Source: Rhodobacteraceae bacterium (ex Bugula neritina AB1)
GTDB taxonomy: Bacteria; Pseudomonadota; Alphaproteobacteria; Rhodobacterales; Rhodobacteraceae
DNA length: 64,000 nucleotides
Assembly: GCA_001730095.1 (NCBI GenBank)
Contig: MDLF01000096.1
Span: 1-64,000, forward strand
Direction of reading: 5' to 3'
Both the position numbers and the translations under genes were made by a program. The first letter of the stretch is position 1. Every line of letters starts with the position of its first letter. This document shows, one piece after another, positions 33,600-43,083 of the stretch. The notes below the pieces were generated by a model, which ran no database searches, was not told where the DNA came from, and worked only from the letters and a program-made list of their open reading frames with translations.

Positions 33600-35261
33600 T
33601 CAGAACAGAAAGTCATTTCGGCTGAGGTCATCAATAGCGACACCTTCCAGCGTGATGACCATTCCTGCACCATCGTCAATGACTACATTGCCGTCTATTT
33701 CCGACAAATGGTTGTTCATCAAGTCGTTGTACCTTTTGATACGGGTGACCGCTGTTAAGTCGATTGCCTCTCCGCTACTGAGTGTGCTGAAGTCCTGGAT
33801 TAGGTCCGTACCGCCCCGGTTCGCAAAGACAAAAAGGTCACTGTCTTTACCGCCGGTCAGCAAGTCGTCGTCGGCCCCTCCCTCAAGAGTGTCAGAACCA
33901 TTGCCGCCCAACAAACGGTCATTTCCGGCACCTCCTAGCAACTTGTCGTCTCCGCGGTTGCCTAGAATGCGGTCAGCACCGTCAAAGCCCTTCAGAGTGT
34001 CCTTTCCCCAGCCTCCATCAAGCCTGTCGTTGCCTTGGAAACCAATCAGTTTGTCGTTTCCTTTGAACCCTTGAAGTTGGTCAGCAAAACGTGTTCCGGA
34101 CAGAGTATCCTGATCTTTGGAGCCCTGGGGTGGGGTCAGCACGATCCGGGATTCAATCCCGCCTGTGAAAGTTGAGCGGCTGTAATCCTGCCAGCTAACT
34201 GCAACTGCGCCGTCTTCCAGTTCAACTACCTGAACCCGCACATCCAAATCAGCTGTTCCGGACGAGATCTTGGTTTCGCCACCAATGGGGGTGCCGTTGG
34301 CGCTGAACCGTTGCGCAAGGATGGTCGCGGTATCTTCGGACGTGAAGTTCGTCCAGACAATTATAAACCCGCCATCCGAGAGTGCTGTCACATCCGGCTG
34401 GTGCTGCGCGTTTGATGTCTGGGAATGCACTTGGAATTCGTTACCGGCCGGACTGCCGTCTGCATTCATAATCCGCGCGTAGACGCCTTCGTCGCTGCCG
34501 TCCTGCCCATCGGAATTCCACGTCAGAATGACCTTTCCGTTTTTGAGAATGGATATGGACGAGTTCGATTGGCTGCCTAGCCAGTATTGGTTTACCTGAA
34601 TCTCATTCGTCCTAGCTGTTCCGTCAGCATCGTAAAGCCGCAGCATCACGGCATAAAGGCTGTCATCCACTTCACTGGAACGCCAGGTGACAGCAAAACC
34701 GCCGTCCTTCAAGCCAACAATATCGCCGAACGACTGGAAGCTTTCAGACGTCTGATTGACGCGGAAGTCGCCTGAACGGGGCGTGCCATCGGCGTTGAAG
34801 ACGCGCGCATGATAGCTGATCGCATCGCCGTCCCGTCCCAGACCGTTGTAGGAAACGGCGAATCCGCCGTCTTTCAAAGCGGTAATCTCTGGGTCGAAGC
34901 TTGTGTTTTGCGCGTCAACAAACACAGTGAAAGCGTCTCCGGAGGGTACGCCGTCTTTGGAGAATTTTTGTGCTTCGATTGCGGCCTTGGTCGAGCTGCG
35001 CAGCGATGTATAGGTGACGATGAAATTGCCATCGGCCAGAACCGTCACATCGGGGCGGTTTTCCCCGCGAGTGCTTTGCGTGATCTCAATGTCATCGCCC
35101 TTGGGTCGGCCAATGGGGTGGAAGATCTGAGCTCTAATGCCGTTGCTTGTATCCCAGACGATGACATAGCCGCCATTGGGCAGGGCAGACGCGCCATGCA
35201 CGTTTATGCTTCCGGCATCAGTGAGGGCCGCTTCTTTGCCGGTTCGTGCCAAGGGTTTCAT
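33600..35261 (-). CDS. Secreted RTX-type calcium-binding protein with seven propeller-like repeats
   Basis: A 553-residue protein. Residues about 20-390 hold seven tandem repeats of 50-55 residues, each with a core like DGGFAVTW and an ending like NADGTPxGxE; seven such repeats suggest a beta-propeller. Residues about 395-490 carry hemolysin-type nonapeptides (GGAGNDRLLGGNGSDTLEGG and neighbours) that bind Ca2+. The tail has LIQDFS and ends DFLF, the usual type I secretion signal, and there is no Sec signal peptide. No T1SS transporter genes lie nearby. The function is likely adhesive or matrix-related (inference). Confidence 0.88.
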   Translation of the reverse strand: MKPLARTGKEAALTDAGSINVHGASALPNGGYVIVWDTSNGIRAQIFHPIGRPKGDDIEITQSTRGENRPDVTVLADGNFIVTYTSLRSSTKAAIEAQKFSKDGVPSGDAFTVFVDAQNTSFDPEITALKDGGFAVSYNGLGRDGDAISYHARVFNADGTPRSGDFRVNQTSESFQSFGDIVGLKDGGFAVTWRSSEVDDSLYAVMLRLYDADGTARTNEIQVNQYWLGSQSNSSISILKNGKVILTWNSDGQDGSDEGVYARIMNADGSPAGNEFQVHSQTSNAQHQPDVTALSDGGFIIVWTNFTSEDTATILAQRFSANGTPIGGETKISSGTADLDVRVQVVELEDGAVAVSWQDYSRSTFTGGIESRIVLTPPQGSKDQDTLSGTRFADQLQGFKGNDKLIGFQGNDRLDGGWGKDTLKGFDGADRILGNRGDDKLLGGAGNDRLLGGNGSDTLEGGADDDLLTGGKDSDLFVFANRGGTDLIQDFSTLSSGEAIDLTAVTRIKRYNDLMNNHLSEIDGNVVIDDGAGMVITLEGVAIDDLSRNDFLF

Positions 35262-35509
35262 TTGTCGCTCTAATTTGGTACCTTTGAAATCGTGGTTATC
35301 TATTCGTGCATAAAGGGTCTTGGCAACCTCGGGGTGAAATCAACTGCCAAATTCTTGGTGGTTTCATGATGGAAAAGTTCTGTCCTGTGTTGCAACTCTT
35401 GTGTTGCGGCAACTTGCCTCTGGTCAACCGGGATGTTCAGCCATAGGTGGCGTCTTACTGAGCTTGGATGCAAAATCCGACCGGAAAACATGATTGTGTG
35501 ATACGCTTT

Positions 35510-35523
35510 TTGATCCACGTCAA
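35510..35523. promoter_or_regulatory. FNR/FnrL box upstream of ccoG
   Basis: TTGAT-CCAC-GTCAA fits the TTGAT-N4-ATCAA consensus with one change and is the form common in Rhodobacteraceae FnrL sites. It lies 61 bases before the ccoG GTG, the right distance for low-oxygen activation of the ccoGHIS genes. The rest of the 323-base gap back to the RTX gene holds nothing else I can name. Confidence 0.75.
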
Positions 35524-35584
35524 AGTTCCGGCATCAGGCTTCTGTGACAAGAGCTGCACAAGTGCCACAAGACGGAGAGAGTCC

Positions 35585-37015
35585 GTGAGCGATTCCAACC
35601 CGGCCCCCAGTCTCTATGCCGCCAGAGAGCCGATTTTTCCGCGGCGCGTATCCGGCAAGTTCCGGAACCTGAAATGGTACATCATGGCGGTGACGCTGGG
35701 GATCTACTATCTGACGCCCTGGATCCGCTGGGACCGTGGCCCTTCGCTGCCGGACCAAGCTGTGCTTTTGGATCTGGCCAACCGGCGGTTTTATTTTTTC
35801 TGGATCGAAATCTGGCCGCATGAGTTCTATTTTGTTGCCGGCCTTCTCATCATGGCTGGGCTGGGGCTGTTTCTGTTTACCTCGGCGCTGGGCCGGGTCT
35901 GGTGCGGCTATGCCTGTCCGCAGACCGTATGGACTGACCTGTTCATTCAGGTGGAGCGCTGGATTGAGGGTGACCGCAACGCCCGCCTGCGCCTGCATCG
36001 GCAGAAAAAGATGGATTTCCGCAAGGCTCGCCTGCGGATCACCAAATGGGTTGCCTGGTTCCTGATTGGGCTGGCAACCGGCGGCGCCTGGGTGTTCTAT
36101 TTTGCCGATGCGCCCACGCTGGCTTATGATCTGGTGACGCTGAACGCGCATCCCATTGCTTATTCCACCATGCTGATCCTGACCGCGACCACCTTCCTGT
36201 TCGGCGGCTTCGCACGCGAGCAGATTTGCATCTACGCTTGCCCCTGGCCACGTATCCAGGCAGCCATGATGGATGAAGACACGCTGACCGTCGGCTATCG
36301 CGACTGGCGCGGAGAGCCGCGTGGCAAGCTGAAGAAGGGCCAGGTGGCCAAAGGGCAAGGCGACTGCATCGACTGCATGGCTTGCGTCAACGTCTGCCCC
36401 ACGGGCATCGACATCCGTGAGGGACAGCAGATGGAATGCATCACTTGCGCCCTGTGCATCGACGCCTGTGACGACGTGATGGCCAAAATCGGCAAGCCGC
36501 GCGGGCTGATCGATTATATGGCTCTGTCGGATGAAGCCCAGGAACGTGCCGGCAAGCCACCCCAAAACATCTGGAAACACATCCTGCGCCCACGCACTAT
36601 CATGTATACGGGCCTGTGGTCCCTGGTAGGCGTCGGCCTGCTGTTTGCACTGTTCATCCGCTCCGAGATTGAACTGACCGTGGCACCGGAGCGCAATCCG
36701 ACCTTTGTGACGCTCTCTGACGGGTCAATCCGCAACACCTATGACGTGCGCCTTCGCAACAAACATGGCGAAGACCGGGTGTTCAAACTCTCGATCAAGG
36801 GCGATCCGGCGATGCGACTGCAATTGGAAGGCACAGACTACCATTCGGTCAACGTGCCGGCCGACACGGCACTGCTGCAGCGGGTCTATATTGTTTCTGC
36901 CAAGGGTGCCGCCCCCTCTCAAAGCGGCAGCACTCCGGTTCGAATTTGGGTTGAAGATCTGATAACCGGGGAACGGGCCCACAAAGACACCAGCTTCAAC
37001 GGCAAGGGGAACTGA
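35585..37015 (+). CDS. ccoG: cbb3 oxidase assembly protein CcoG (FixG/RdxA)
   Basis: A 476-residue membrane Fe-S protein needed for cbb3-type cytochrome oxidase maturation, acting in reduction of copper on its way to CcoN. It has four to five membrane helices, the CGYACPQTVWTDLF and CPWPRIQ segments, and two ferredoxin-like clusters, CIDCMACVNVCP and CITCALCIDAC (about 262-300). The C-terminal 120 residues form the periplasmic FixG domain. The start is GTG at 35585 with GGAGAGAG just upstream. It heads ccoGHIS behind an FNR box. Confidence 0.95.
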   Translation: MSDSNPAPSLYAAREPIFPRRVSGKFRNLKWYIMAVTLGIYYLTPWIRWDRGPSLPDQAVLLDLANRRFYFFWIEIWPHEFYFVAGLLIMAGLGLFLFTSALGRVWCGYACPQTVWTDLFIQVERWIEGDRNARLRLHRQKKMDFRKARLRITKWVAWFLIGLATGGAWVFYFADAPTLAYDLVTLNAHPIAYSTMLILTATTFLFGGFAREQICIYACPWPRIQAAMMDEDTLTVGYRDWRGEPRGKLKKGQVAKGQGDCIDCMACVNVCPTGIDIREGQQMECITCALCIDACDDVMAKIGKPRGLIDYMALSDEAQERAGKPPQNIWKHILRPRTIMYTGLWSLVGVGLLFALFIRSEIELTVAPERNPTFVTLSDGSIRNTYDVRLRNKHGEDRVFKLSIKGDPAMRLQLEGTDYHSVNVPADTALLQRVYIVSAKGAAPSQSGSTPVRIWVEDLITGERAHKDTSFNGKGN

Positions 37016-37018
37016 ACC

Positions 37019-37483
37019 ATGGCCAATCGCGAGCGCGAGTTCACAGGCAAGCACGCATTGATGCTGTTCGGCGGCGCCTTTGCGGTGATTATCGGGGTGA
37101 ATATTGCCCTGGCCGTCAATGCGGTGAAGACTTTCCCGGGACTGGAGGTGAAGAACTCCTATGTTGCCAGCCAGCAGTTCGACCAGCGCCGCAGCGCCCA
37201 GGAAGCGCTGGGCTGGTCGGTTTATGCATCCTCGGCAGGGGATCAGGTCAAGCTTGAGATCACGGATGCCGACGGCAATCCGGTGGAGGTCGCCAAGCTG
37301 AACGCGACGCTGGGCCGTGCGACCCATGTGCAGGACGATCAGCAGCCGCAATTCGTCTATGACGGACAGGCCTATGTGGCGCCGGCCAAGCTGGGCGCGG
37401 GCAACTGGAATATCCGCATGGTGGCGCGGGCTAAGGACGGCACCGAATTCACCCAGCGGGTGATCCTGCACGTGAAAGGCTGA
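37019..37483 (+). CDS. ccoH: cbb3 oxidase assembly protein CcoH (FixH)
   Basis: A 154-residue protein with one N-terminal membrane helix (about 13-35, LMLFGGAFAVIIGVNIALAV) and a periplasmic domain of the FixH family, ending AGNWNIRMVARAKDGTEF. CcoH stabilises the early cbb3 subcomplex. It starts 3 nt after ccoG and ends 5 nt before ccoI, so the genes are one unit. Confidence 0.93.
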   Translation: MANREREFTGKHALMLFGGAFAVIIGVNIALAVNAVKTFPGLEVKNSYVASQQFDQRRSAQEALGWSVYASSAGDQVKLEITDADGNPVEVAKLNATLGRATHVQDDQQPQFVYDGQAYVAPAKLGAGNWNIRMVARAKDGTEFTQRVILHVKG

Positions 37484-37488
37484 TTTCC

Positions 37489-39666
37489 ATGACTGCCCAG
37501 CCCCGTCCTTCGCTGGCCGCCTGTCCGGCCTGTGTTGCGGCCCCGCAAACAGGGCTGGAACAGGCGCCGACCGAGGCGCGGCTGGCGCTGTCGCTGCCCG
37601 GCATCCACTGCCAGGCTTGCATTTCGACGGTGGAACGGGAGCTGAACGCACATCCGGGCATCCATTCGGCGCGGGTGAACCTGACCCTGAAACGCGCGCA
37701 GATAGAGGCCGATCCCGAGGTTCGTGCCGCCGATCTGATCCCGGTTCTGGAGCAAGCCGGATTTGAGGCCCATGAATTGGATCTGGCGGCCCTTGCTGCA
37801 ACCAGGAATGACAAGGCAGGGCGCGATCTGTTGATGCGGCTGGCGGTCGCCTTCTTTGCCTCAATGAATGTGATGCTGCTGTCGATCTCGGTCTGGTCCG
37901 GGGCATCGGATGCAACCCGGGACATGTTCCACTGGATTTCCGCAGCCATCGCCTTTCCGGCCATCATCTTCTCGGCACAGCCGTTTTTTGCCAACGCCTG
38001 GAGCGCCCTGCGTGTCAAACGTCTCAATATGGACGTGCCGATTGTTTTGGCTCTGGTGCTGGCGCTGGCGACCTCGCTGTGGGAAACATCGCTGTCGGGT
38101 GAGCACGCCTATTTTGATGCGGCGCTGACGCTCACCTTCTTCCTGCTTGCAGGCCGCTACCTGGACTACCGCACCCGTGCCGTTGCGCGGTCAGCAGCGG
38201 AAGAGCTGGCCGCGCTGGAAGTGCCCCGCACAATCCGGTTGCTGGACGGGCAGGAGAGCGAGGTGTCAGTGGCGGATCTGGCCATCGGCGATCTGATCCT
38301 GGTGCGGCCGGGGGGGCGAATGCCTGTGGACGGGGAGATCGTCAAGGGGCAGTCAGAGCTGGACCGCTCGCTGCTGACGGGCGAAACCTTGCCGGTCTTT
38401 GCAGAGCCGGGGCTGGCGGTCTCAGCCGGCGAAGTGAACCTCACGGGGCCGCTGACCATCCGGGCGACGGCGGTGGGAGGGGATACCTCGCTGCACCGCA
38501 TGACCGATCTGGTGGCCATCGCTGAGTCAGGGCGCTCGCGTTATACCTCGCTTGCTGACAGTGCGGCCAAGCTCTATGCGCCCGGTGTGCATATCCTGTC
38601 AGCGCTCGCCTTTGCCGGCTGGTATCTCTACACCTTCGACATCCGCACCGCGCTCAATATTGCCGCAGCGGTACTGATCATCACCTGCCCCTGTGCGCTG
38701 GGTCTTGCGGTGCCTGCGGTCACCACCGCCGCCTCTGGCCGGCTGTTCAAGAAGGGTATGCTGATCAAACACGCCACCGCGCTGGAGCGGCTGGCAGAGG
38801 TGGACACCGTGGTTTTCGACAAGACCGGTACGCTGACTGCGGGCACGCCGGACGTCACGAACCTCGCCGATCACGACCGTGCGGATCTGGAGATCGCGCT
38901 GGCGCTGGCCGAGGGCTCCTCGCACCCGCTGTCGGCGGCCCTGACCCGGGCCGCGCGGGAGGCCGGGATCAAGCCAGCCGCAGTGCGAAACATCACCGAG
39001 GTGCCGGGCCATGGCGCCGAGGGGCAGTTCTGCGGTCGCCGTGTCCGGCTGGGCCGCGCAGCCTGGGCCGGAGCAGAGCAGGGCAGCCAAACGGCGGCCT
39101 GGCTCGATAGCGGGGCAGGGCCGGCAAGGCCCTTCCTGTTTTCCGATGCCCTGCGCCCCGGTGCTGCAGAAGCTGTTCAGGCCCTGAAACAAGCGGGCAA
39201 GGACGTTCTGCTGATTTCCGGTGATACAACCGGCGCAGTGGAGGAACTGGCCCAGCGTCTTGGTATAACCGAATGGGTGGCGGAAGCTCTGCCTGCGGAC
39301 AAGTCCGCCCGTGTGCAATTACTGTCTGAGCAGGGCAGGAGGGTGCTGATGGTAGGGGACGGGCTCAACGACACGGCAGCGCTGGCTGCAGCGCATGTGT
39401 CCATTTCTCCGGCGACAGCATTGGATGCTGCACGGGTTGCTTCGGATATCGTATTGCTGGGGCAGGATTTGTCGCCGATAGCGGAGGCTTGTGCAGTGGC
39501 GCAAAAGGCCACCCGCCGGATTCGCGAGAATTTCCGTATCGCCACTCTTTACAACGTGATTGCAGTGCCGCTGGCCATTGCCGGGCTAGCCACGCCCTTG
39601 ATTGCAGCGCTGGCGATGTCTACGTCTTCTATAACTGTCTCCCTCAATGCGCTGCGGCTGCGCTAA
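37489..39666 (+). CDS. ccoI: Copper-translocating P-type ATPase CcoI (FixI)
   Basis: A 725-residue P1B ATPase supplying copper for cbb3 oxidase. It starts with a Cys pair (CPACVAAP), then a heavy-metal-binding domain with GIHCQAC (about 42-48). Membrane helices carry the ion-binding CPC in ITCPCALGLAVPA (about 396); phosphorylation site DKTGTLT (about 444) and hinge GDGLNDTAAL (about 623) are intact. The order between ccoH and ccoS separates it from the CopA exporters. Confidence 0.95.
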   Translation: MTAQPRPSLAACPACVAAPQTGLEQAPTEARLALSLPGIHCQACISTVERELNAHPGIHSARVNLTLKRAQIEADPEVRAADLIPVLEQAGFEAHELDLAALAATRNDKAGRDLLMRLAVAFFASMNVMLLSISVWSGASDATRDMFHWISAAIAFPAIIFSAQPFFANAWSALRVKRLNMDVPIVLALVLALATSLWETSLSGEHAYFDAALTLTFFLLAGRYLDYRTRAVARSAAEELAALEVPRTIRLLDGQESEVSVADLAIGDLILVRPGGRMPVDGEIVKGQSELDRSLLTGETLPVFAEPGLAVSAGEVNLTGPLTIRATAVGGDTSLHRMTDLVAIAESGRSRYTSLADSAAKLYAPGVHILSALAFAGWYLYTFDIRTALNIAAAVLIITCPCALGLAVPAVTTAASGRLFKKGMLIKHATALERLAEVDTVVFDKTGTLTAGTPDVTNLADHDRADLEIALALAEGSSHPLSAALTRAAREAGIKPAAVRNITEVPGHGAEGQFCGRRVRLGRAAWAGAEQGSQTAAWLDSGAGPARPFLFSDALRPGAAEAVQALKQAGKDVLLISGDTTGAVEELAQRLGITEWVAEALPADKSARVQLLSEQGRRVLMVGDGLNDTAALAAAHVSISPATALDAARVASDIVLLGQDLSPIAEACAVAQKATRRIRENFRIATLYNVIAVPLAIAGLATPLIAALAMSTSSITVSLNALRLR

Positions 39667-39690
39667 GACTTCTATTCTGGTACTGACCCT

Positions 39691-39849
39691 ATGAGCGTCC
39701 TTACATATCTGATCCCGGTTTCACTGATCCTCGGCACGGTTGGGCTTGCGGCGTTTTTCTATACGGTTCGCAGCAACCAATATGACGACCCCGAAGGCGA
39801 TGCCCGGCGCATTCTCAGCGACGAATGGGATGACAAGCCCAAGCCCTGA
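39691..39849 (+). CDS. ccoS: cbb3 oxidase maturation protein CcoS
   Basis: A 52-residue membrane peptide: MSVLTYLIPVSLILGTVGLA is a single helix, followed by FFYTVRSNQYDDPEGDARRIL. The pattern W/F-x-x-(R/K)-S-x-Q-Y-D-D-x-x-G/x-D is the CcoS hallmark. CcoS is needed for inserting copper and heme b into CcoN. It lies 24 nt after ccoI and ends the operon before a hairpin terminator. Confidence 0.93.
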   Translation: MSVLTYLIPVSLILGTVGLAAFFYTVRSNQYDDPEGDARRILSDEWDDKPKP

Positions 39850-39963
39850 GGGACTTCTTTGCGGCAAATCGCTTCGGCACCAGAAGATGCGCCGAGTGAC
39901 ACTGGGCTCTCTGGTGGCTGATTAGAATGTCCACCTGAGCAAGGGCAGATTGCAGGGCATGAA

Positions 39964-39987
39964 AAAGGCGCCCTTGCGGGCGCCTTT
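39964..39987. terminator. Bidirectional terminator between ccoS and dacA-like gene
   Basis: Perfect stem AAAGGCGCCC-TTGC-GGGCGCCTTT, flanked by A-rich and T-rich ends, lying between the convergent ccoS and carboxypeptidase genes. It has intrinsic-terminator form in both directions. Confidence 0.8.
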
Positions 39988-40010
39988 ACGGGGTGCAGTT
40001 CCAATACTGT

Positions 40011-41624
40011 TCAGGAAGGGCCGATCGGCTTGCAGGTCGCGTTGCGGGCATTCAAGCGACGGCAGGCCAGTTCCGCCTGCTCCTGGCTCATGCCCAGGAA
40101 ATTGGCCTCGAACCCGCGGCGGGTCTTGGCCACCTTGCGTAAAGTGCCGTCCAGTGTTTCCAGCTCTGACAATGCTGTACGCAGCAGAACTTTTTCCGCC
40201 TGATACCGGCTGGTGTAGAGGCCGACATTGACCCCCCAGTAGCGCCCGCCGGAGGTGGACAGTCGCGTCACAACCACCAGCTCAGTCTCGGGAGAGGCCA
40301 CGGCAAGGCTGGTGGGGCGGGCGACTGGGCGCAGGCCGGTGAATGGGACTTTTTGAACCGCGGCCATGACCGTCGGAGCTGCCGCTTGAGCCTCAGGCTG
40401 GGGTTCGGCCTCGGCTTCAGCCAGAGCAACAGCGATGCTTTCACGCAGTGCATCTCCCTCTACGGCGCCGCTGACGCTGACAGTCTGAACCTTTTCGATT
40501 GATCCCGCGGCCGCTTCTGCTGCTTCGGTCGCCGCCTCGGCGTTTTCGGTTTCGGAGGGCTGCAGTGCCTCTTCAAGCGCGGCCACAAGCACCGGAGAGC
40601 TGTTGTTGCTTGGGCGTAGCTTCGGGCGCAAGCTGGTGTTGACCTGGCCGCTCATGCGGAGCGTCTTGCCAGCCGCCTCATTCGCCGACTCGGTGCCGGT
40701 ATCCGCAATCTCCACTTTCCCGGCCCCTTGATAGGCTGGGCGCCGTGGTTTGCGCAGCGCCGCACGCGACGGCGCCCGGCGGAAGCCGAGGTCCAAAAGT
40801 TCTGCCACCTTGGCATTGCGTGAGGTGGTGGACTTGCCGCCGAAAACGGTCGCAATGATCCGTTCATTGCCACGCTTGGCCGAGGCGACAAGGTTAAAGC
40901 CGGCGGCCCGAGTGTAGCCGGTCTTGATGCCATCTGCACCGCGGTAAGCTGCCAGAAGGCGGCGGTTGGTATTGGGGACTTCGCGGATGCCGGCATGGGT
41001 CGTGCGGCGGGAAAACAGGTTGTAATACTCCGGGTAATCATAAAGCAGATGCCGCCCTAGAGTTGTCATGTCGCTGGCAGTGGACAGATGCCCGCTGGCG
41101 GTTAAGCCGTGAGCATTCTTGAAGGTCGTGCGGGTCATCCCCAGGGCCTTGGCCGTGCGGTTCATCCGGCGGGCAAAAGCGGCTTCTGAGCCGGACAGAG
41201 TTTCGCCGATAGCCGTGGCGGCATCATTGGCAGACTTCACCGCTGCGGCGCGGATGAGGTAGCGGAACGCAATCCGCTGGCCAGATTTCAGCCCCAGTTT
41301 CGATGGCGGTTCAGCAGCGGCGTTGCGGCTGATCTTCACTTTGGTGTCCAGGGTGATCTCGCCGTTCCGCACCGCTTCAAACGCGATGTACAGCGTCATC
41401 ATCTTGGTCAGCGACGCAGGGTGCAAACGGGTGTTTGCATTGCGCGAATGCAGCACTTCGCCAGTGCGGGAGTCGATCACCATCGCAGCATAGGGCGCAG
41501 CCGCAGCGCGCTGTGGCTGAAACAGCAGCACAAAAGCTGCAAGGAGAAAGACTGCGACTGCCCATAGGAACCGGGCACGGTAATACCGACCAGACGCCGG
41601 ATTGACCTGCGTGATAACTGCCAT
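40011..41624 (-). CDS. D-alanyl-D-alanine carboxypeptidase with SPOR domain
   Basis: A 537-residue low-molecular-weight penicillin-binding protein. It has an N-terminal signal anchor (about 20-45, cut after AAA), then the active-site SLTK (Ser about 78), KSAND (SxN about 138) and GIKTG (KTG about 240). The middle is a Pro/Ala/Glu-rich linker, and residues about 460-537 form a SPOR domain (RYWGVNVGLYTSRYQAE), which binds denuded glycan at septa. It trims peptidoglycan pentapeptides in the periplasm, probably near the division site. Start 41624 has GAGG 6 nt upstream. Confidence 0.92.
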   Translation of the reverse strand: MAVITQVNPASGRYYRARFLWAVAVFLLAAFVLLFQPQRAAAAPYAAMVIDSRTGEVLHSRNANTRLHPASLTKMMTLYIAFEAVRNGEITLDTKVKISRNAAAEPPSKLGLKSGQRIAFRYLIRAAAVKSANDAATAIGETLSGSEAAFARRMNRTAKALGMTRTTFKNAHGLTASGHLSTASDMTTLGRHLLYDYPEYYNLFSRRTTHAGIREVPNTNRRLLAAYRGADGIKTGYTRAAGFNLVASAKRGNERIIATVFGGKSTTSRNAKVAELLDLGFRRAPSRAALRKPRRPAYQGAGKVEIADTGTESANEAAGKTLRMSGQVNTSLRPKLRPSNNSSPVLVAALEEALQPSETENAEAATEAAEAAAGSIEKVQTVSVSGAVEGDALRESIAVALAEAEAEPQPEAQAAAPTVMAAVQKVPFTGLRPVARPTSLAVASPETELVVVTRLSTSGGRYWGVNVGLYTSRYQAEKVLLRTALSELETLDGTLRKVAKTRRGFEANFLGMSQEQAELACRRLNARNATCKPIGPS

Positions 41625-41888
41625 GTTTGCCTCGTGTCGCCGGTTTTCCGGCTGACGTTTTTTGCCTGTGAGGAAAAGCGTAACACAGGGTTTAAAAGGA
41701 ATAAACAGGTGCGAAGAGGCGATCTCGGGAGGCTCAGCCAAAGACCGCCGACATCTTGTGTCTGGGGTCGGCTGTGCCGCTACATAGGGCAAACCCTAAC
41801 GAAAGGTTATCAAAAAAAACTTGCTGCTGATGCCCAAACCAATTGGCTGTGACACAGAGTAAGCAGGCTTTGGCGCGTATTTTGCCGA

Positions 41889-42215
41889 CTATCCGGGGTG
41901 GAAATGGGTCACATAGAAGGGGGAGGAATAGCTGAGTCCGAGCGAAAATTCGCAGGGCTGCTTCAGATGCGCCTTGATGCAGGATTCGAGCGCGGCCAGC
42001 AGAGCCGCGGAGAACGCCTGATCTCGGTGCGCTTTTGTCAGCAGAGCAATGCTGATGTTAATATGGGTGTGGTGGAAGCACTCCACCGGATAGGCGCGGC
42101 CTTTGCAAGCACCTGCGCCGCCGTCATGCTCCTGTATCACCGCCTCGATGTCCGCCAGGACAGCCTTGGCATCAAATTCAAGATCACTGGAATATTTCAA
42201 TTCAGCGTGCGGCAT
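41889..42215 (-). CDS. 5-carboxymethyl-2-hydroxymuconate isomerase family protein
   Basis: A 108-residue tautomerase-superfamily protein. It starts MPHAELKYS, so removal of Met gives the catalytic N-terminal Pro, and it has the family lengths and a late SLGLSYSSPFYVTHF segment. In homoprotocatechuate degradation HpcD isomerises 5-carboxymethyl-2-hydroxymuconate; no other hpc genes are here, so the substrate is not certain. It lies 66 bases after the HAD hydrolase on the same strand. Confidence 0.8.
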   Translation of the reverse strand: MPHAELKYSSDLEFDAKAVLADIEAVIQEHDGGAGACKGRAYPVECFHHTHINISIALLTKAHRDQAFSAALLAALESCIKAHLKQPCEFSLGLSYSSPFYVTHFHPG

Positions 42216-42281
42216 CTATTTCAGGCTCCCTGTTTGGTTGCCAAAGGGGTAGCGCCGCAGGTGGCTTTCGTCCAGAACGGC

Positions 42282-42995
42282 CTAACCTAAGCTTCCCACC
42301 AGCGCGGCCAGCCCGCTCAGATCCGAAATCTCAGCATAGCGCGGGCTGTGCTCCGGTGCTTCCGCATGTTCCACCTCCCAGACCAGCCCGTGTGGCACAT
42401 AAATTCCCCAGCTGCCTGCCTGGATCGGGGCTACGACATCGGAACGCATGGAGTTGCCAACCATCATGGCATGCTCTGCGCCGTCACCGTGGCGGGAAAA
42501 TATGTCGGAATACACGTCCGGCGTTTTTTCTGATACGACCTCGACGGCATCGAACAGATCGCCAAGGCCGGATTGCGCCAGCTTGCGTTCCTGATCCAGC
42601 AGGTCGCCCTTGGTGATCAGCACCACCTTATAGCGCCCGGCGACGGCTTCCACCGCTTCCCGCGCATGCGGCAGCAGTTCGATAGGGTAGGAGAGCATCA
42701 TCTGTCCGGCGGTTATCAGCTCCTTGATGACCGCTGCCGGAACACGCGCGCCGGTGACCTCAATCGCGGTTTCGATCATCGATAGGGTGAACCCTTTCAC
42801 CCCGTAGCCATAACGCCCCAAATTGCGTTTTTCGGCGTCTAAAAGCTGCCGTTCCAATTGCTCTGGGCCGACATCTGCCGGGGAGTGATCCAGCAGCAGG
42901 CTGGCGAATCGTTCCTGCGTCACGCGGAAAAATCGTTCATTGTGCCAGAGCGTATCGTCCGCATCGAAGCCGATTGTTGTCAAATTTCGTGTCAA
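42282..42995 (-). CDS. HAD family hydrolase
   Basis: A 237-residue HAD phosphatase. The motif I nucleophile is in [16 protein letters not shown] (Asp about 10), motif II in VLITKGD (Thr about 130), the motif III Lys near [10 protein letters not shown], and motif IV in [18 protein letters not shown]. The cap is the helical C1 type. The DADDTLW form is common in a YjjG-like group of small-molecule phosphatases. It is divergent from clpS. Confidence 0.88.
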   Translation of the reverse strand: MTRNLTTIGFDADDTLWHNERFFRVTQERFASLLLDHSPADVGPEQLERQLLDAEKRNLGRYGYGVKGFTLSMIETAIEVTGARVPAAVIKELITAGQMMLSYPIELLPHAREAVEAVAGRYKVVLITKGDLLDQERKLAQSGLGDLFDAVEVVSEKTPDVYSDIFSRHGDGAEHAMMVGNSMRSDVVAPIQAGSWGIYVPHGLVWEVEHAEAPEHSPRYAEISDLSGLAALVGSLG

Positions 42996-43083
42996 TCTGC
43001 GCGTCTCAGTCTCTTTTCCTAAACACTATAGAGGCTATATAAGCGACACAGTTAATTCCACGTATCACTGGACCGAATTGCTC

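Noticed and set aside
36725-37915. 396-codon frame antisense to ccoG-ccoH-ccoI
   Set aside because: Arg/Pro-rich shadow across three known genes.
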